Shown: positions 25,580 to 35,558 of the stretch, one piece after another | Layout: each line of letters starts with the position of its first letter | How positions within the stretch are numbered: position 1 is the stretch's first letter | DNA from: an uncultured Clostridia bacterium | Lineage (GTDB): Bacteria > Bacillota > Peptococcia > Peptococcales > Peptococcaceae | DNA length: 46,461 nucleotides | Assembly: GCA_944391285.1 (NCBI GenBank) | Contig: CALXSY010000014.1 | Span: 1 to 46,461, forward strand | Direction of reading: 5' to 3' | Translations under genes and position numbers: made by a program | Notes under the pieces: model-generated | Databases searched by the model: none | Seen by the model: only the letters and a program-made list of their open reading frames with translations | Told to the model about the DNA's origin: nothing

Positions 25580-26311
25580 TCAGACCTTAGCTAATTCTTC
25601 ATATAAATAATCATTGAGCACTTTGATGTAAGTACCCTTCATGCCCAAAGAGCGAGCATCGATGACGCCGGCGCTTTCCAATTTGCGCAAGGCATTGACG
25701 ATGACGGAGCGGGTAAGCTTATATTCCTCCGCCAGTTTGCTGGCAATCAAAAAGCCTTCACTGCCTTCGATTTCGCCAAAAATATATTTGACTGCCTCTA
25801 ACTCCGAGTAGGACAATACTTCCAAAGCTAACTGCACCACGTTTTTCTTGCGGGCTTCGTTTTCTGCCTTGCGGTTAATCATGCGCAAAAGCTGAACAGC
25901 GGAAATAGCAGCGCCATACTCGCCTAAGATGATTTCTTCACTGTCATACTCTTTGTTAGCCCGGCTGTAAACAACTGTGCCTAAGCGCTCACCCATGTTG
26001 GTAATCGGTACAATTAAAAGATAACGTCCGTCATGCTTAATATTGGCCGTGCTTTGGGTGTAGCGATAGATAAAGCTGACATTGTCCTCTTTGAGCTGCT
26101 TATTCATCACTTCGTCAAAGTCAAAGGCGCAGTTTTTGCTGTCGTCCTCGTAGGCTAAGATACTTCCTTTCTTGTCAATAATATATACCGCGCTGGCGAG
26201 CATATTTTGCAGATGTCCGGCAGTATAATGAAAATCGGCTGCGTCATTGGCCGCTTTCTGCAATAATAAATGCATAGACCGATTTTTCTCCATCAGATTG
26301 TTTTGTTCCAC
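25580..26311 (-). CDS. codY: CodY, global transcription regulator
   Basis: A 243-residue CodY. The N-terminal GAF domain (about 1-150) binds branched-chain amino acids in characterised homologues, and the C-terminal winged helix (about 165-243, with ASKLAEEYKLTRSVIVNALRKLES) binds the motif AATTTTCWGAAAATT. GTP is a co-effector in many species. The start is a GTG at 26311 after AAAGGAGG. It is monocistronic in appearance, downstream of dusB by 82 bp. A near-perfect CodY box lies in the accessory region of this window (44244-44258). Because CodY senses isoleucine, its presence near the Ile-type T-box unit is of physiological interest. Confidence 0.94.
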   Translation of the reverse strand: MEQNNLMEKNRSMHLLLQKAANDAADFHYTAGHLQNMLASAVYIIDKKGSILAYEDDSKNCAFDFDEVMNKQLKEDNVSFIYRYTQSTANIKHDGRYLLIVPITNMGERLGTVVYSRANKEYDSEEIILGEYGAAISAVQLLRMINRKAENEARKKNVVQLALEVLSYSELEAVKYIFGEIEGSEGFLIASKLAEEYKLTRSVIVNALRKLESAGVIDARSLGMKGTYIKVLNDYLYEELAKV

Positions 26312-26393
26312 TATGGTGACCTCCTTTAATTATCTTGTCAGCCATAGTATTTACCAATCTTTTTCACTTTATACATCATTTTACAAATATTTC

Positions 26394-27347
26394 TTAATCT
26401 AAGTATCTTTTTAATAATTCCTCTAACTCCTCCAGGCTGGCTACCGTGCTCAAAGCCTGACGGGCTTTAGCCGAATGAGGCAAGCCTTTGAGATACCACG
26501 CCAAATGATGGCGCATCTGGCACATGGCTAAATATTCGCCCTTATCGGCAATAGCTAATTTGGTGTGCTCTAAGATAACTTCTCTTTTCTCCTGCCAGGT
26601 CCATTCCTTAGGCAGGATTCCTTTTTTAAGATAATCCAGGCACTCGCCGTAAAACCACGGTCTGCCCAAAGCACCGCGCCCGATCATCACCCCATCGCAG
26701 GCAGTTTGCTCAATAATTTGCCGGCAATCTTCAACTGTATTCACATCGCCGTTAGCCAAAACCGGAATCTCCACCGCCCTTTTAACCTTGGCAATCTCCG
26801 CCCAGTTAGCTTTGCCGCTGTAATACTGGCTGCGTGTTCTGCCGTGCACCGCCAAAAGATCGGCACCGCCTTGGGCTAAATATTGGGCAAACTCCACAGC
26901 GTTAATGGATTCTTCGTCCCAGCCGATGCGCATTTTCACACTGACCGGCACCTTAACGGCATCTTTTACCGCCCGCACAATCTCTCCTGCCAGCTGGGGA
27001 TTGCGCATTAACGCACTGCCCTCACCATTGCGCACCACTTTGGGCACCGGACAGCCCATGTTGATATCTATTATTTTGGCGCCGTATTCACAGGCGATTT
27101 GCGCACCCTCTGCCATTGTCTCCGACTCCGAGCCAAAAAGCTGAATAGCGATATAATCTTCTTCACCTTCAGTATCTAAAAGCTCAAAAGTCTTTTTATT
27201 TTTATAGGTCAAGGCTTTGGCGCTGATCATCTCCGAATATTCTAATCCGCAGCCGAATTTGCGGGCTATCAAGCGAAAGGCTTTATCGGTCACCCCTGCC
27301 ATCGGCGCCTGCACGATAGGATTTGCCGCTAATAATTTTTTAAACAT
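26394..27347 (-). CDS. dusB: tRNA-dihydrouridine synthase
   Basis: A 317-residue FMN-dependent enzyme that reduces uridine in the tRNA D-loop. Typical motifs are APMAGVTDKAFR (near 15), NMGCPVPKVVRNGEGSALM (near 96) with the catalytic Cys, KMRIGWDE near 138, VHGRTRSQYYSG near 167 and ANGDV near 199. It is last in the panT-coaX-rnz-dusB operon, starting 3 bp after the rnz stop. Pairing of coaX and dusB is common in Bacillota. Confidence 0.93.
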   Translation of the reverse strand: MFKKLLAANPIVQAPMAGVTDKAFRLIARKFGCGLEYSEMISAKALTYKNKKTFELLDTEGEEDYIAIQLFGSESETMAEGAQIACEYGAKIIDINMGCPVPKVVRNGEGSALMRNPQLAGEIVRAVKDAVKVPVSVKMRIGWDEESINAVEFAQYLAQGGADLLAVHGRTRSQYYSGKANWAEIAKVKRAVEIPVLANGDVNTVEDCRQIIEQTACDGVMIGRGALGRPWFYGECLDYLKKGILPKEWTWQEKREVILEHTKLAIADKGEYLAMCQMRHHLAWYLKGLPHSAKARQALSTVASLEELEELLKRYLD

Positions 27348-27350
27348 CCC

Positions 27351-28268
27351 TTAATCCTCATCAGTAAAGCGAATAGTTTTTTCTTTTAAATTGCTGCCGC
27401 AGTGGCAGTTGGGAAAAATCAGGCGGGCGTTATCCAAAAATTCATAGGGATTAACCATCGCCGGTGAATAATGAGTAAACCACAGCTCCTTAACTTGAGC
27501 TTTCTGCGCCATCTCCGCCGCTTCTTTATAAACCATATGCCCCTTTTCCCGGGCGCTGGTCAATTTTTCATCATCACCGTAGAGCCCTTCTGCCACAAAC
27601 AAATCACTGCCCTTGGCTAATTGAACAATTTGCTCCGAAGGGCGGCAGTCGGTAGCATAGGTAATTTTTAAGCCGCTGCGAGCCGGTCCCAGTACCAAGT
27701 CGGGAGTAAAGGTTTGACCCTCGTACTCCACTGTTTCACCCTTTTGCAGCCTGCCCCAATACTGCACCGGCAGATTAAGCGCTTTAGCCTTTTCGGGGTC
27801 AAATTTGCCGCCTCGGGGCAGATATAAGCTATAGCACAAGCAAGGAATACTATGCTTAACCGGCTGAGCAGTTGCCACAAGCTCGCCTACGCCAAATTCA
27901 CTGGGCTCCTTCCAGGGCAGTTCATGGCAGATTACCTTAAAGGGCAGATACTGACAAATCACCATCAACCCCCGCACTACCTGCTCCAAACCATTGCCGC
28001 CCCATAAATGCAAATCCTCCGTGCGCATGCTGTTGCCCATCGTCATCAACAATCCCGGCAAGCCTGCAATATGATCCCCGTGAAAATGGGTAAACAAAAT
28101 ATGATCTATATCCTTGACGCTATATGATGATTGATACAAAGGCATCTGCGTCGCTTCTCCGCAGTCAATCAGCACACTTTTGCCATTGTGCCGCACCAAA
28201 AGAGAGGTCAAATATCGTTTGGGCAAGGGCATCATTCCGCCGCATCCCAGCAAACACACATCCAGCAT
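27351..28268 (-). CDS. rnz: Ribonuclease Z (tRNA 3' endonuclease)
   Basis: A 305-residue metallo-beta-lactamase-fold enzyme that removes the 3' trailer of tRNA precursors lacking an encoded CCA. The zinc motif is FTHFHGDHIAGLPG (about 58-71), with further ligands in TYATDCRP and WFTHYSP. The tRNA genes in this window lack encoded CCA, which fits its role. The start lies 1 bp after the coaX stop, so the two are co-translated. Confidence 0.93.
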   Translation of the reverse strand: MLDVCLLGCGGMMPLPKRYLTSLLVRHNGKSVLIDCGEATQMPLYQSSYSVKDIDHILFTHFHGDHIAGLPGLLMTMGNSMRTEDLHLWGGNGLEQVVRGLMVICQYLPFKVICHELPWKEPSEFGVGELVATAQPVKHSIPCLCYSLYLPRGGKFDPEKAKALNLPVQYWGRLQKGETVEYEGQTFTPDLVLGPARSGLKITYATDCRPSEQIVQLAKGSDLFVAEGLYGDDEKLTSAREKGHMVYKEAAEMAQKAQVKELWFTHYSPAMVNPYEFLDNARLIFPNCHCGSNLKEKTIRFTDED

Positions 28269-28269
28269 C

Positions 28270-29061
28270 TTATTTCTCCTTTAATTCATTATGGTTGAGC
28301 TTAGCCAACATCCTTAAGCCGTCCAAAGTCAGATAAGGGTCAATCACCTTAACTGTCTTTGACTCCTTGCAAACTATTTCTGCCAAACCTCCGGTAGCTA
28401 TTACATTAACCTTGGCTAAATCATAGCCCATTTCCCCGGCAAAGCGGCGCACCATACCGTCCACCAAATCACAATAACCGTAAATCAAGCCGGACTGAAT
28501 AGCATTAACCGTGTTGCGTCCGATATAGCTTTTAGGCGCATGGAGCTCAACTTTGGGCAGCTTGGCGGTGTTGGAAAACAGCGCCTGCATGGACAATTCC
28601 ACGCCCGGCACTATAGCTCCGCCCAAATATTCGCCCTTGTCATTGACAGCGCAGAAAGTAGTCGCCGTGCCGAAATCCACCAAAACCAGCGGCGCTCCGT
28701 ATTTTTCAATACCGGCTACGGCATTTACTATGCGGTCAGCGCCTACCTCCTTAGGATTCTCATAGCGAATCATTAAGCCTGTTTTGATACCGGCTCCGAC
28801 AATAAGGGGCTCAAGGTGCAAGTAATTGCGTACCATTTTTTCAATATTGCCGGTAATATCCGGCACTACTGAGGAAATAATCGCCTCATTAAGCCCATCT
28901 ATCTCTATTTTTACCTGCTGAAACAGCTGACAGATGATTAAGCCATATTCATCGGCGGTTTTATGTCTATCGCTGCCGATGCGCCAATGAGCCAAAGCTT
29001 CTTCATCCTGATACACTCCGATTACCGTATTAGTATTGCCAATATCAAAAGCTATCAGCAT
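28270..29061 (-). CDS. coaX: Type III pantothenate kinase
   Basis: A 263-residue CoaX that phosphorylates pantothenate, the first committed CoA step, with no CoA feedback in characterised members. Motifs visible are the phosphate loop DIGNTNTVIGVY (6-17), GADRIVNAVAG (near 103) and DFGTATTFCAV (near 122). The start overlaps the panT stop as TAATG, so translation is coupled to the putative pantothenate importer. It is regulated by the leader upstream of panT. A separate coaE is present at 16.9 kb. Confidence 0.95.
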   Translation of the reverse strand: MLIAFDIGNTNTVIGVYQDEEALAHWRIGSDRHKTADEYGLIICQLFQQVKIEIDGLNEAIISSVVPDITGNIEKMVRNYLHLEPLIVGAGIKTGLMIRYENPKEVGADRIVNAVAGIEKYGAPLVLVDFGTATTFCAVNDKGEYLGGAIVPGVELSMQALFSNTAKLPKVELHAPKSYIGRNTVNAIQSGLIYGYCDLVDGMVRRFAGEMGYDLAKVNVIATGGLAEIVCKESKTVKVIDPYLTLDGLRMLAKLNHNELKEK

Positions 29062-29588
29062 TATTTTTCCTCCTTTTTCAAGCCTCTATACAAGGCTTTG
29101 CCTAAAATAACCGTTAAAACCGTAGCGATAACCAATTCCCCTATCGCTTGCGGAGCGGCGCTTACAGCAACGCCTACATTGATATATTTAAACAAGATTG
29201 CTAAACCTAAATAACCGATAGTATTGGTCAAAGTGCCTACAATGCCAGCCAAAGCCAACCCCAAGGTCTTATGATGGCGGAATGCAAAATAGGTATAATA
29301 AGCAAAGATACCGATCAATACTCGGGGCAATATTCGCACTATCGGGTCTGCCGGTATCGCTCCGGTAGGTGTCAAGAAGCTGTACACGCCAAAGATTAAG
29401 CCGGTAAAGCCGCCTACCACCGGTCCTTCCAATACTGCTGCCAAAATTACCGGCACGTGCATAATTGTTGCCCTGCCCGTTAAATTCGGAATCGGAATCA
29501 TTCCTAAGTTCGTTACTCCCAGGACAATGGCGATAGCGCCCATCATCCCTGCTATTGCTAGCTGTCTGGTTGTCATTTTTCTTTTCAT
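29061..29588 (-). CDS. panT: ECF transporter substrate-binding subunit, probably PanT
   Basis: A 175-residue membrane protein with about five to six hydrophobic segments. The ECF S-component start KMTTRQLAIAGMMGAIAIVLG is typical, and the GGFTGLIFGVYSFLTP block near 75-90 is characteristic. The gene is coupled to coaX, so import of pantothenate (PanT) is the best guess. It needs the shared energising ECF module, which is not in this window. The ATG at 29588 follows GAGGTGA; a GTG at 29597 overlaps that site. Downstream it overlaps coaX by one base. Confidence 0.82.
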   Translation of the reverse strand: MKRKMTTRQLAIAGMMGAIAIVLGVTNLGMIPIPNLTGRATIMHVPVILAAVLEGPVVGGFTGLIFGVYSFLTPTGAIPADPIVRILPRVLIGIFAYYTYFAFRHHKTLGLALAGIVGTLTNTIGYLGLAILFKYINVGVAVSAAPQAIGELVIATVLTVILGKALYRGLKKEEK

Positions 29589-29624
29589 AAAGCTCACCTC
29601 ATTAATAGATTAGTGGCCGAAATC

Positions 29625-29650
29625 AAAAAAGCTCTGTCTTTAGACAGAGC
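29625..29650 (-). terminator. Terminator in the panT leader
   Basis: An 8-bp perfect stem (GCTCTGTC with its complement), 4-nt loop and six Ts lie between the promoter and the panT ribosome site, as in transcription-attenuation leaders. Confidence 0.85.
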
Positions 29651-29688
29651 TCGAGCGCAAGAATACCTTGCCATAAATTTTTCTCAGC

Positions 29689-29721
29689 CTGTCATATAGT
29701 GCCTTTGGCTACCATTGACAG
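29689..29721 (-). ncRNA. Candidate cis-regulatory RNA hairpin (pan-motif-like) of panT-coaX
   Basis: The mRNA strand folds into a stem with an outer 6-bp helix CTGTCA/TGACAG and an inner helix closed by an AAA loop, interrupted by one bulged A on each side. That matches how I recall the pan RNA motif (a stem with two conserved bulged adenosines in pantothenate operon leaders), but only one copy is visible and I have not matched it to a covariance model. GACAG from its 3' arm is also complementary to CTGTC of the terminator, which would allow the structures to compete. Confidence 0.55.
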
Positions 29722-29725
29722 TACT

Positions 29726-29754
29726 ATTTTAAGCTATGGACGCAAAAATTGCAA
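29726..29754 (-). promoter_or_regulatory. Promoter of the panT-coaX-rnz-dusB operon
   Basis: Minus-strand TTGCAA, 17-bp spacer and TAAAAT. Transcription would start at or next to the 5' end of the candidate leader hairpin. Confidence 0.65.
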
Positions 29755-29794
29755 GAAATTTTTCTCTTTTCCTTTTCTTAGTAAAGAAAATATT

Positions 29795-30358
29795 TTAAAT
29801 AGCTGTGTTTTGCAGCTTTTCCTCTATCAATGAACGCATTTCCTGAGGTTTAACAAAAAGGTTTTCCTTCTTTTGAAAAACGATAGGCGTAACTTTTGCT
29901 TGCTTTTTTAAGATATATTCTTCCAGAACCCGAGGAAAATAACCGTTGATAAACTCCTTGCGCACGCCGTCTTCTTCATAGGCAAATCCAGCCCAATAGC
30001 CTAAGCCTTCGTCATTTTCTATTTCTACTGTCTGGTCAAATTTCAAGTTGAATTTTTCTTGGATATCCTCTATCAGTCTCTGCCCCAAATCATCTTCTGT
30101 TTCATCCATTTTTAAATGAAAGTTATGGCTCAAGATTTGCTTTATCTGTGCCCCGTCCGCCATATAATCATAAGCTGCTTTGTTTACCGCTACTAAATCT
30201 TTGCCATACAAAAAAACCTGCTCATTATTTTTTTGGCAGATTACTCCGCACATCTCAATATTTTTACCGAAGTAACCGCTGCTTAATAAATCTCCTGCCA
30301 TCATTCCTGCTGCAATATCACGATGAACCTCAGCATATTTTTGATTGTTACTCTGCAT
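29795..30358 (-). CDS. Unrecognised soluble protein (187 aa)
   Basis: I do not recognise the family. It starts MQSNNQKYAEVHRDIAAGM and contains aromatic-rich segments GLGYWAGFAYEEDG and INGYFPRVLEEYILKK. It has no signal peptide or membrane segment. The start at 30358 is chosen because GAGAGG lies upstream; an upstream frame extension overlaps fthC. It lies 17 bp after fthC and is probably co-transcribed with it. Confidence 0.65.
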   Translation of the reverse strand: MQSNNQKYAEVHRDIAAGMMAGDLLSSGYFGKNIEMCGVICQKNNEQVFLYGKDLVAVNKAAYDYMADGAQIKQILSHNFHLKMDETEDDLGQRLIEDIQEKFNLKFDQTVEIENDEGLGYWAGFAYEEDGVRKEFINGYFPRVLEEYILKKQAKVTPIVFQKKENLFVKPQEMRSLIEEKLQNTAI

Positions 30359-30375
30359 AAATCTCAATCCTCTCT

Positions 30376-30957
30376 TTAATTTTTTATAGCCGCTTGACAG
30401 CAATTAATAATTCTTTTATCCGTGATAATATAATCCATCAGCACATCAAACTCATCAAAAGGCAAAACTTCATCTGCTATCTGCTCTTCAAAGGCTAAAG
30501 CGACTTTGCGCGTTTCTTTTTTTAAACGCGGCAAATAGCGATCGTAGCATCCTTTGCCCATGCCTAAGCGATGCCCCTCTTCATCAAAGGCAACTCCCGG
30601 CAAAATGATTAAATCAATATCTTCTGCTTTAAGCAACATTCCATTCTGCGCCAATGGCTCTTGCATGCCTAATTTTGCCTTTAAGGTAGCGCTTTGCGGT
30701 AAGATTTGATAAAACTCCATCGCAAAGCTTTCATTATCAGTAATCGGTGCAGCGATAATCTTTTTTTCCAAAAAGCCTTGCTGAACAATTTTTCCCGTAC
30801 CAACCTCCGAGCCAAAGGAAAGATACAAGGCAATCTTATTCGCTTGCTGCCAAATATCGCTTTGAATAAGCATTTCTTTAATCATTTCACTTTTAAACTC
30901 CCGATCGCTTATATTTTTACGAATACTTTTAAATTTTTGGCGCACAATATTTTTCAC
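30376..30957 (-). CDS. 5-formyltetrahydrofolate cyclo-ligase
   Basis: A 193-residue enzyme that converts 5-formyl-THF to 5,10-methenyl-THF with ATP. The N-terminal basic helix (MKNIVRQKFKSIRKNI) and the conserved phosphate loop GMGKGCYDRYL (near 132-142) are diagnostic. The gene has a promoter in front (30993-31022) and lies upstream of an unknown gene. It is divergent from groESL. Confidence 0.93.
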   Translation of the reverse strand: MKNIVRQKFKSIRKNISDREFKSEMIKEMLIQSDIWQQANKIALYLSFGSEVGTGKIVQQGFLEKKIIAAPITDNESFAMEFYQILPQSATLKAKLGMQEPLAQNGMLLKAEDIDLIILPGVAFDEEGHRLGMGKGCYDRYLPRLKKETRKVALAFEEQIADEVLPFDEFDVLMDYIITDKRIINCCQAAIKN

Positions 30958-30992
30958 CGTTTCCCTCCTAAATAATTTAATTTCTTAGCATT

Positions 30993-31022
30993 ATTATAGC
31001 ACATTCTTTCACCCCCTGACAA
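30993..31022 (-). promoter_or_regulatory. Promoter of the cyclo-ligase gene
   Basis: Minus-strand TTGTCA, 18-bp spacer and TATAAT, about 35 bp before the ATG. Confidence 0.55.
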
Positions 31023-31116
31023 GAGCATTAAGCACTTTTAACATTGTTCTTTTCTTTGCTCTTGAACAATAAATGCCCAAACCTAAAAATTTTTCAAAAA
31101 AAATGTAAAAAAAGAC

Positions 31117-31147
31117 TTGCAAAATCTCAAAAAAGGTGTATTATAAT
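31117..31147 (+). promoter_or_regulatory. groESL promoter
   Basis: TTGCAA followed by TATAAT after 19 bp, or TATTAT after 16 bp. The CIRCE element begins three bases downstream. Confidence 0.65.
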
Positions 31148-31149
31148 AA

Positions 31150-31176
31150 TTAGCACTCATATTAAAAGAGTGCTAA
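31150..31176. promoter_or_regulatory. CIRCE operator
   Basis: TTAGCACTC, nine bases, GAGTGCTAA: a perfect CIRCE inverted repeat, the HrcA binding site. It implies heat-shock repression of groESL by HrcA. Confidence 0.97.
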
Positions 31177-31224
31177 CAAATCTGTGAATATATTCTATTT
31201 TTTATATCTAAGGAGGATTTTATT

Positions 31225-31509
31225 ATGAATATCAAACCTATCGGTGACAAAGTTGTTATTAAACCTATCGCTGTTGAAGAAACTACCAAAAGCGGCATTG
31301 TTCTGCCGGGCTCTGCTCAGGAAAAACCTCAGCAAGGCGAAGTTATTGCTGTTGGCGACGGCATCTACCAAAACGGTGTTAAGATTCCTATGGAATTAAA
31401 AGTAGGCGATCGTGTTGTTTATGGCAAATTCGGCGGTATTGATGTAAAATTAAACGGTGAAGAAGTCATCATTATGGCTGAAAAAGACGTTTTGGTTGTT
31501 TTAAAATAG
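31225..31509 (+). CDS. groES: Co-chaperonin GroES
   Basis: A 94-residue Hsp10 that caps the GroEL ring. The start MNIKPIGDKVVIKP, the mobile loop around ETTKSGIVLPGSAQEKP and the strand VGDRVVYGKFGG are typical. An AGGAGG site lies upstream. CIRCE controls the operon, and groEL follows after 21 bp. Confidence 0.97.
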   Translation: MNIKPIGDKVVIKPIAVEETTKSGIVLPGSAQEKPQQGEVIAVGDGIYQNGVKIPMELKVGDRVVYGKFGGIDVKLNGEEVIIMAEKDVLVVLK

Positions 31510-33150
<1,641 letters not shown>

Positions 33151-33182
33151 GATAAGAATGTAATTTTAACGAGGTGATTTTC

Positions 33183-34037
33183 ATGTCAGATAGTTGCAAC
33201 ACCAACTCCAGCTGCTCCTCCTGCCCATCCGCTTCTTCCTGCGACGGCAAAAGCTGCAGTGCTGCTCCCACCAAAACCCAAGCCCAAGAATTAAGCAACA
33301 TCAAAAATATCATCGTTGTCATGAGCGGTAAAGGCGGCGTCGGCAAATCCTCCTTCTCCTCTTTAATCGCTGTTGCTTTGCAAAAGAAAGGCTTTAAAGT
33401 CGGCATTTTGGACGGTGATATTACCGGTCCCAGTATTCCTAAGCTTTTTGGCGTCAAAGGTTTGCCGGAAGTCAGCGAATACGGCGCTTATCCGTTAAAA
33501 TCCAAAAACGGCATCAGCATTATGTCGATGAATCTGATGTTACAAAGCGAAGAAGAACCGGTTGTTTGGCGCGGTCCGGTTATCTCCGGTGTGATCAAGC
33601 AATTTTGGGAAGAGGTTGTCTGGGGCGATTTGGATTATTTAGTTATCGACCTGCCTCCGGGAACTGGCGACGCACCTTTAACTATTTTGCAGTCCTTGCC
33701 GGTTAACGGCGTTATCGTCGTCACCTCGCCGCAGGATTTGTCCAATATGGTCGTGCGCAAAGGTATCAAAATGCTGGAAATGATGAAAATCCCCGTTTTA
33801 GGTATTGCCGAAAACATGAGCTATTTTGAATGCCCCGACTGCGGCAAGAAAATTAATATTTTCGGTGAAAGCAAAGTTAACGAAACTGCCCAGAAATATC
33901 AGGTTCCCTTGATTGGCAAATTCCCCTTGGATCCGGAAGTCAGCCGCTTAGGCGATTTAGGGCAAATCGAAGATTACAATGGCAAAGTGCTGGATATTTT
34001 AGTAGAAAATCTTCCCGATTTTCTCCCGCAAGAATAA
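33183..34037 (+). CDS. Mrp/NBP35-family iron-sulfur carrier ATPase
   Basis: A 284-residue P-loop ATPase. A Cys-rich N-terminus (seven cysteines in the first 26 residues) precedes the deviant Walker A MSGKGGVGKSS near 45-55. DLPPGTGDAPLT follows near 155-166, and CPDC in a C-terminal loop is typical of the scaffold cysteines. Family members carry and deliver Fe-S clusters. ATG 33183 follows GAGGTGA. It lies 32 bp after groEL and shares its transcript, so it may be heat-inducible. Confidence 0.9.
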   Translation: MSDSCNTNSSCSSCPSASSCDGKSCSAAPTKTQAQELSNIKNIIVVMSGKGGVGKSSFSSLIAVALQKKGFKVGILDGDITGPSIPKLFGVKGLPEVSEYGAYPLKSKNGISIMSMNLMLQSEEEPVVWRGPVISGVIKQFWEEVVWGDLDYLVIDLPPGTGDAPLTILQSLPVNGVIVVTSPQDLSNMVVRKGIKMLEMMKIPVLGIAENMSYFECPDCGKKINIFGESKVNETAQKYQVPLIGKFPLDPEVSRLGDLGQIEDYNGKVLDILVENLPDFLPQE

Positions 34038-34042
34038 AAATT

Positions 34043-34073
34043 AAAGCCTGCTGAAATTTCAGCAGGCTTTTTG
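34043..34073 (+). terminator. Terminator of groESL-mrp
   Basis: A 12-bp stem (AAAGCCTGCTGA with its complement) with an AATT loop and a run of Ts, just after the mrp stop. Confidence 0.85.
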
Positions 34074-34145
34074 TATTAGGTGTACTTTTTTCTTAGGCGT
34101 TTGCCAGATTAATATGCGCATATACTCTAAATCCGGTAAAAAGAT

Positions 34146-34796
34146 TTATTCCACTACTAAATGCTCAATAAAGACCGGTTCATCGTCTTCCAGATAATAT
34201 TTAAAGCTTTCGGTTTTGTTCACTTTTAGACCTATTTCCGCTAAATCTGTGTAGTCGCCTTTCACTATGCCCTCTTTAAATGCTTCATAATGGGGACCGT
34301 AACTGCCCAAATCGATATTATCAACATCGCCGCAGAAGTCCAAAATCACGCTGTAAATGGTTTTGCCGTCCTGCTCTTCTTCATTTAGCTCCCGCAAAAT
34401 AACTACCGGAAGGGGATTATATGAAAAAACTTGCGATACATAGACGCCGTCCTCATAATTCCAAGTTTTAATCATGCTTTGATGCTCCAGATCCGTTACC
34501 TTAAAATGCTTTTCTACCATCTCCTCGACATATTCCTTAGTCATATGACTTCTCCCGGAAGCGTCACTTTCGCTTTTTATTTCTTCTACATTGACAAGAA
34601 AAGCCCACATCAGATATTCATCGCTGGTTTTGGGTGCTTCATTTAAAGCGAAATAAGGAATATAATCCAAGCGGTAATCCATGGCAAAGTCAAAATATTC
34701 GCCTCTGAGCTCCGCCTGCTTATCCTCTTCATTTTGGCAAGCAGTTAAACACAAAACCAAACTCAAGCACAATAGCAATACCAATACTTTTTTCAT
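34146..34796 (-). CDS. Lipoprotein, tandem paralogue 1
   Basis: A 216-residue predicted lipoprotein of no recognised family. The signal peptide ends in the lipobox LTAC at Cys20, so the mature protein would be anchored to the outer face of the membrane. It has an acidic body and no transmembrane segment. It is the second of a tandem pair. The middle 430 bp is identical to the upstream copy, whereas the last 65 residues and the signal region differ by several substitutions (for example GDVDNIDL against AKADNTAL). ATG 34796 has AAAGGAGG seven bases upstream. Confidence 0.75.
   Translation of the reverse strand: MKKVLVLLLCLSLVLCLTACQNEEDKQAELRGEYFDFAMDYRLDYIPYFALNEAPKTSDEYLMWAFLVNVEEIKSESDASGRSHMTKEYVEEMVEKHFKVTDLEHQSMIKTWNYEDGVYVSQVFSYNPLPVVILRELNEEEQDGKTIYSVILDFCGDVDNIDLGSYGPHYEAFKEGIVKGDYTDLAEIGLKVNKTESFKYYLEDDEPVFIEHLVVE
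34331..34760 (-). repeat. Identical 430-bp core, copy 1
   Basis: By eye this is base-for-base the same as 35003-35432, with a constant offset of 672 and no gap. Divergence begins on both sides, in the signal region and in the C-terminal third. Confidence 0.9.
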
Positions 34797-34817
34797 TTGC
34801 TTTCCTCCTTTAACATT

Positions 34818-35468
34818 TTAATCTAATTCTAAATGCTCGATAAAAACCAGCTCATCGTCTTCCAGATAATATTTAAAGCTTTCGGTTTTATCCACTTTTA
34901 AGCCGATTTGGCTTAAATCAGTATATTCGCCATTTATGATGTCTTCTTTAAATTTCTCATACGTCGGACCATAGCTGCCCAGCGCAGTATTATCAGCCTT
35001 AGCGCAGAAGTCCAAAATCACGCTGTAAATGGTTTTGCCGTCCTGCTCTTCTTCATTTAGCTCCCGCAAAATAACTACCGGAAGGGGATTATATGAAAAA
35101 ACTTGCGATACATAGACGCCGTCCTCATAATTCCAAGTTTTAATCATGCTTTGATGCTCCAGATCCGTTACCTTAAAATGCTTTTCTACCATCTCCTCGA
35201 CATATTCCTTAGTCATATGACTTCTCCCGGAAGCGTCACTTTCGCTTTTTATTTCTTCTACATTGACAAGAAAAGCCCACATCAGATATTCATCGCTGGT
35301 TTTGGGTGCTTCATTTAAAGCGAAATAAGGAATATAATCCAAGCGGTAATCCATGGCAAAGTCAAAATATTCGCCTCTGAGCTCCGCCTGCTTATCCTCT
35401 TCATTTTGGCAAGCAGTTAAACACAAAACCAAGCTCAAGCCCAGAAGCAGAATAAGTATTTTTTTCAT
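34818..35468 (-). CDS. Lipoprotein, tandem paralogue 2
   Basis: A 216-residue predicted lipoprotein, first of the tandem pair (the ORF includes a TTG one codon before ATG 35468; ATG is preferred because AAGGAGG lies eight bases upstream). Same layout as its neighbour: lipobox LTAC, acidic globular body, no membrane helix. It ends in VFIEHLELD instead of VFIEHLVVE. The intergenic gap to copy 1 is 21 bp, so both are one operon. Function unknown; an adhesin-like or nutrient-binding role would be a guess. Confidence 0.75.
   Translation of the reverse strand: MKKILILLLGLSLVLCLTACQNEEDKQAELRGEYFDFAMDYRLDYIPYFALNEAPKTSDEYLMWAFLVNVEEIKSESDASGRSHMTKEYVEEMVEKHFKVTDLEHQSMIKTWNYEDGVYVSQVFSYNPLPVVILRELNEEEQDGKTIYSVILDFCAKADNTALGSYGPTYEKFKEDIINGEYTDLSQIGLKVDKTESFKYYLEDDELVFIEHLELD
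35003..35432 (-). repeat. Identical 430-bp core, copy 2
   Basis: Partner of 34331-34760, in the same orientation 672 bp away. Confidence 0.9.
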
Positions 35469-35558
35469 CAAAAAAACCTCCTTTTTATGGATTTCCTTAA
35501 GCTAAGTGTACCATAAAAGGGAGGTCGTTTCAATTAGTTTTTTTATATCTACTTTAAT

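Noticed and set aside
29650-29690. TPP riboswitch at panT, because CTGAGA occurs in the leader
   Set aside because: The other TPP landmarks (ACCTGATC, GGGGTGCC-like) are absent, and the neighbours are CoA genes.
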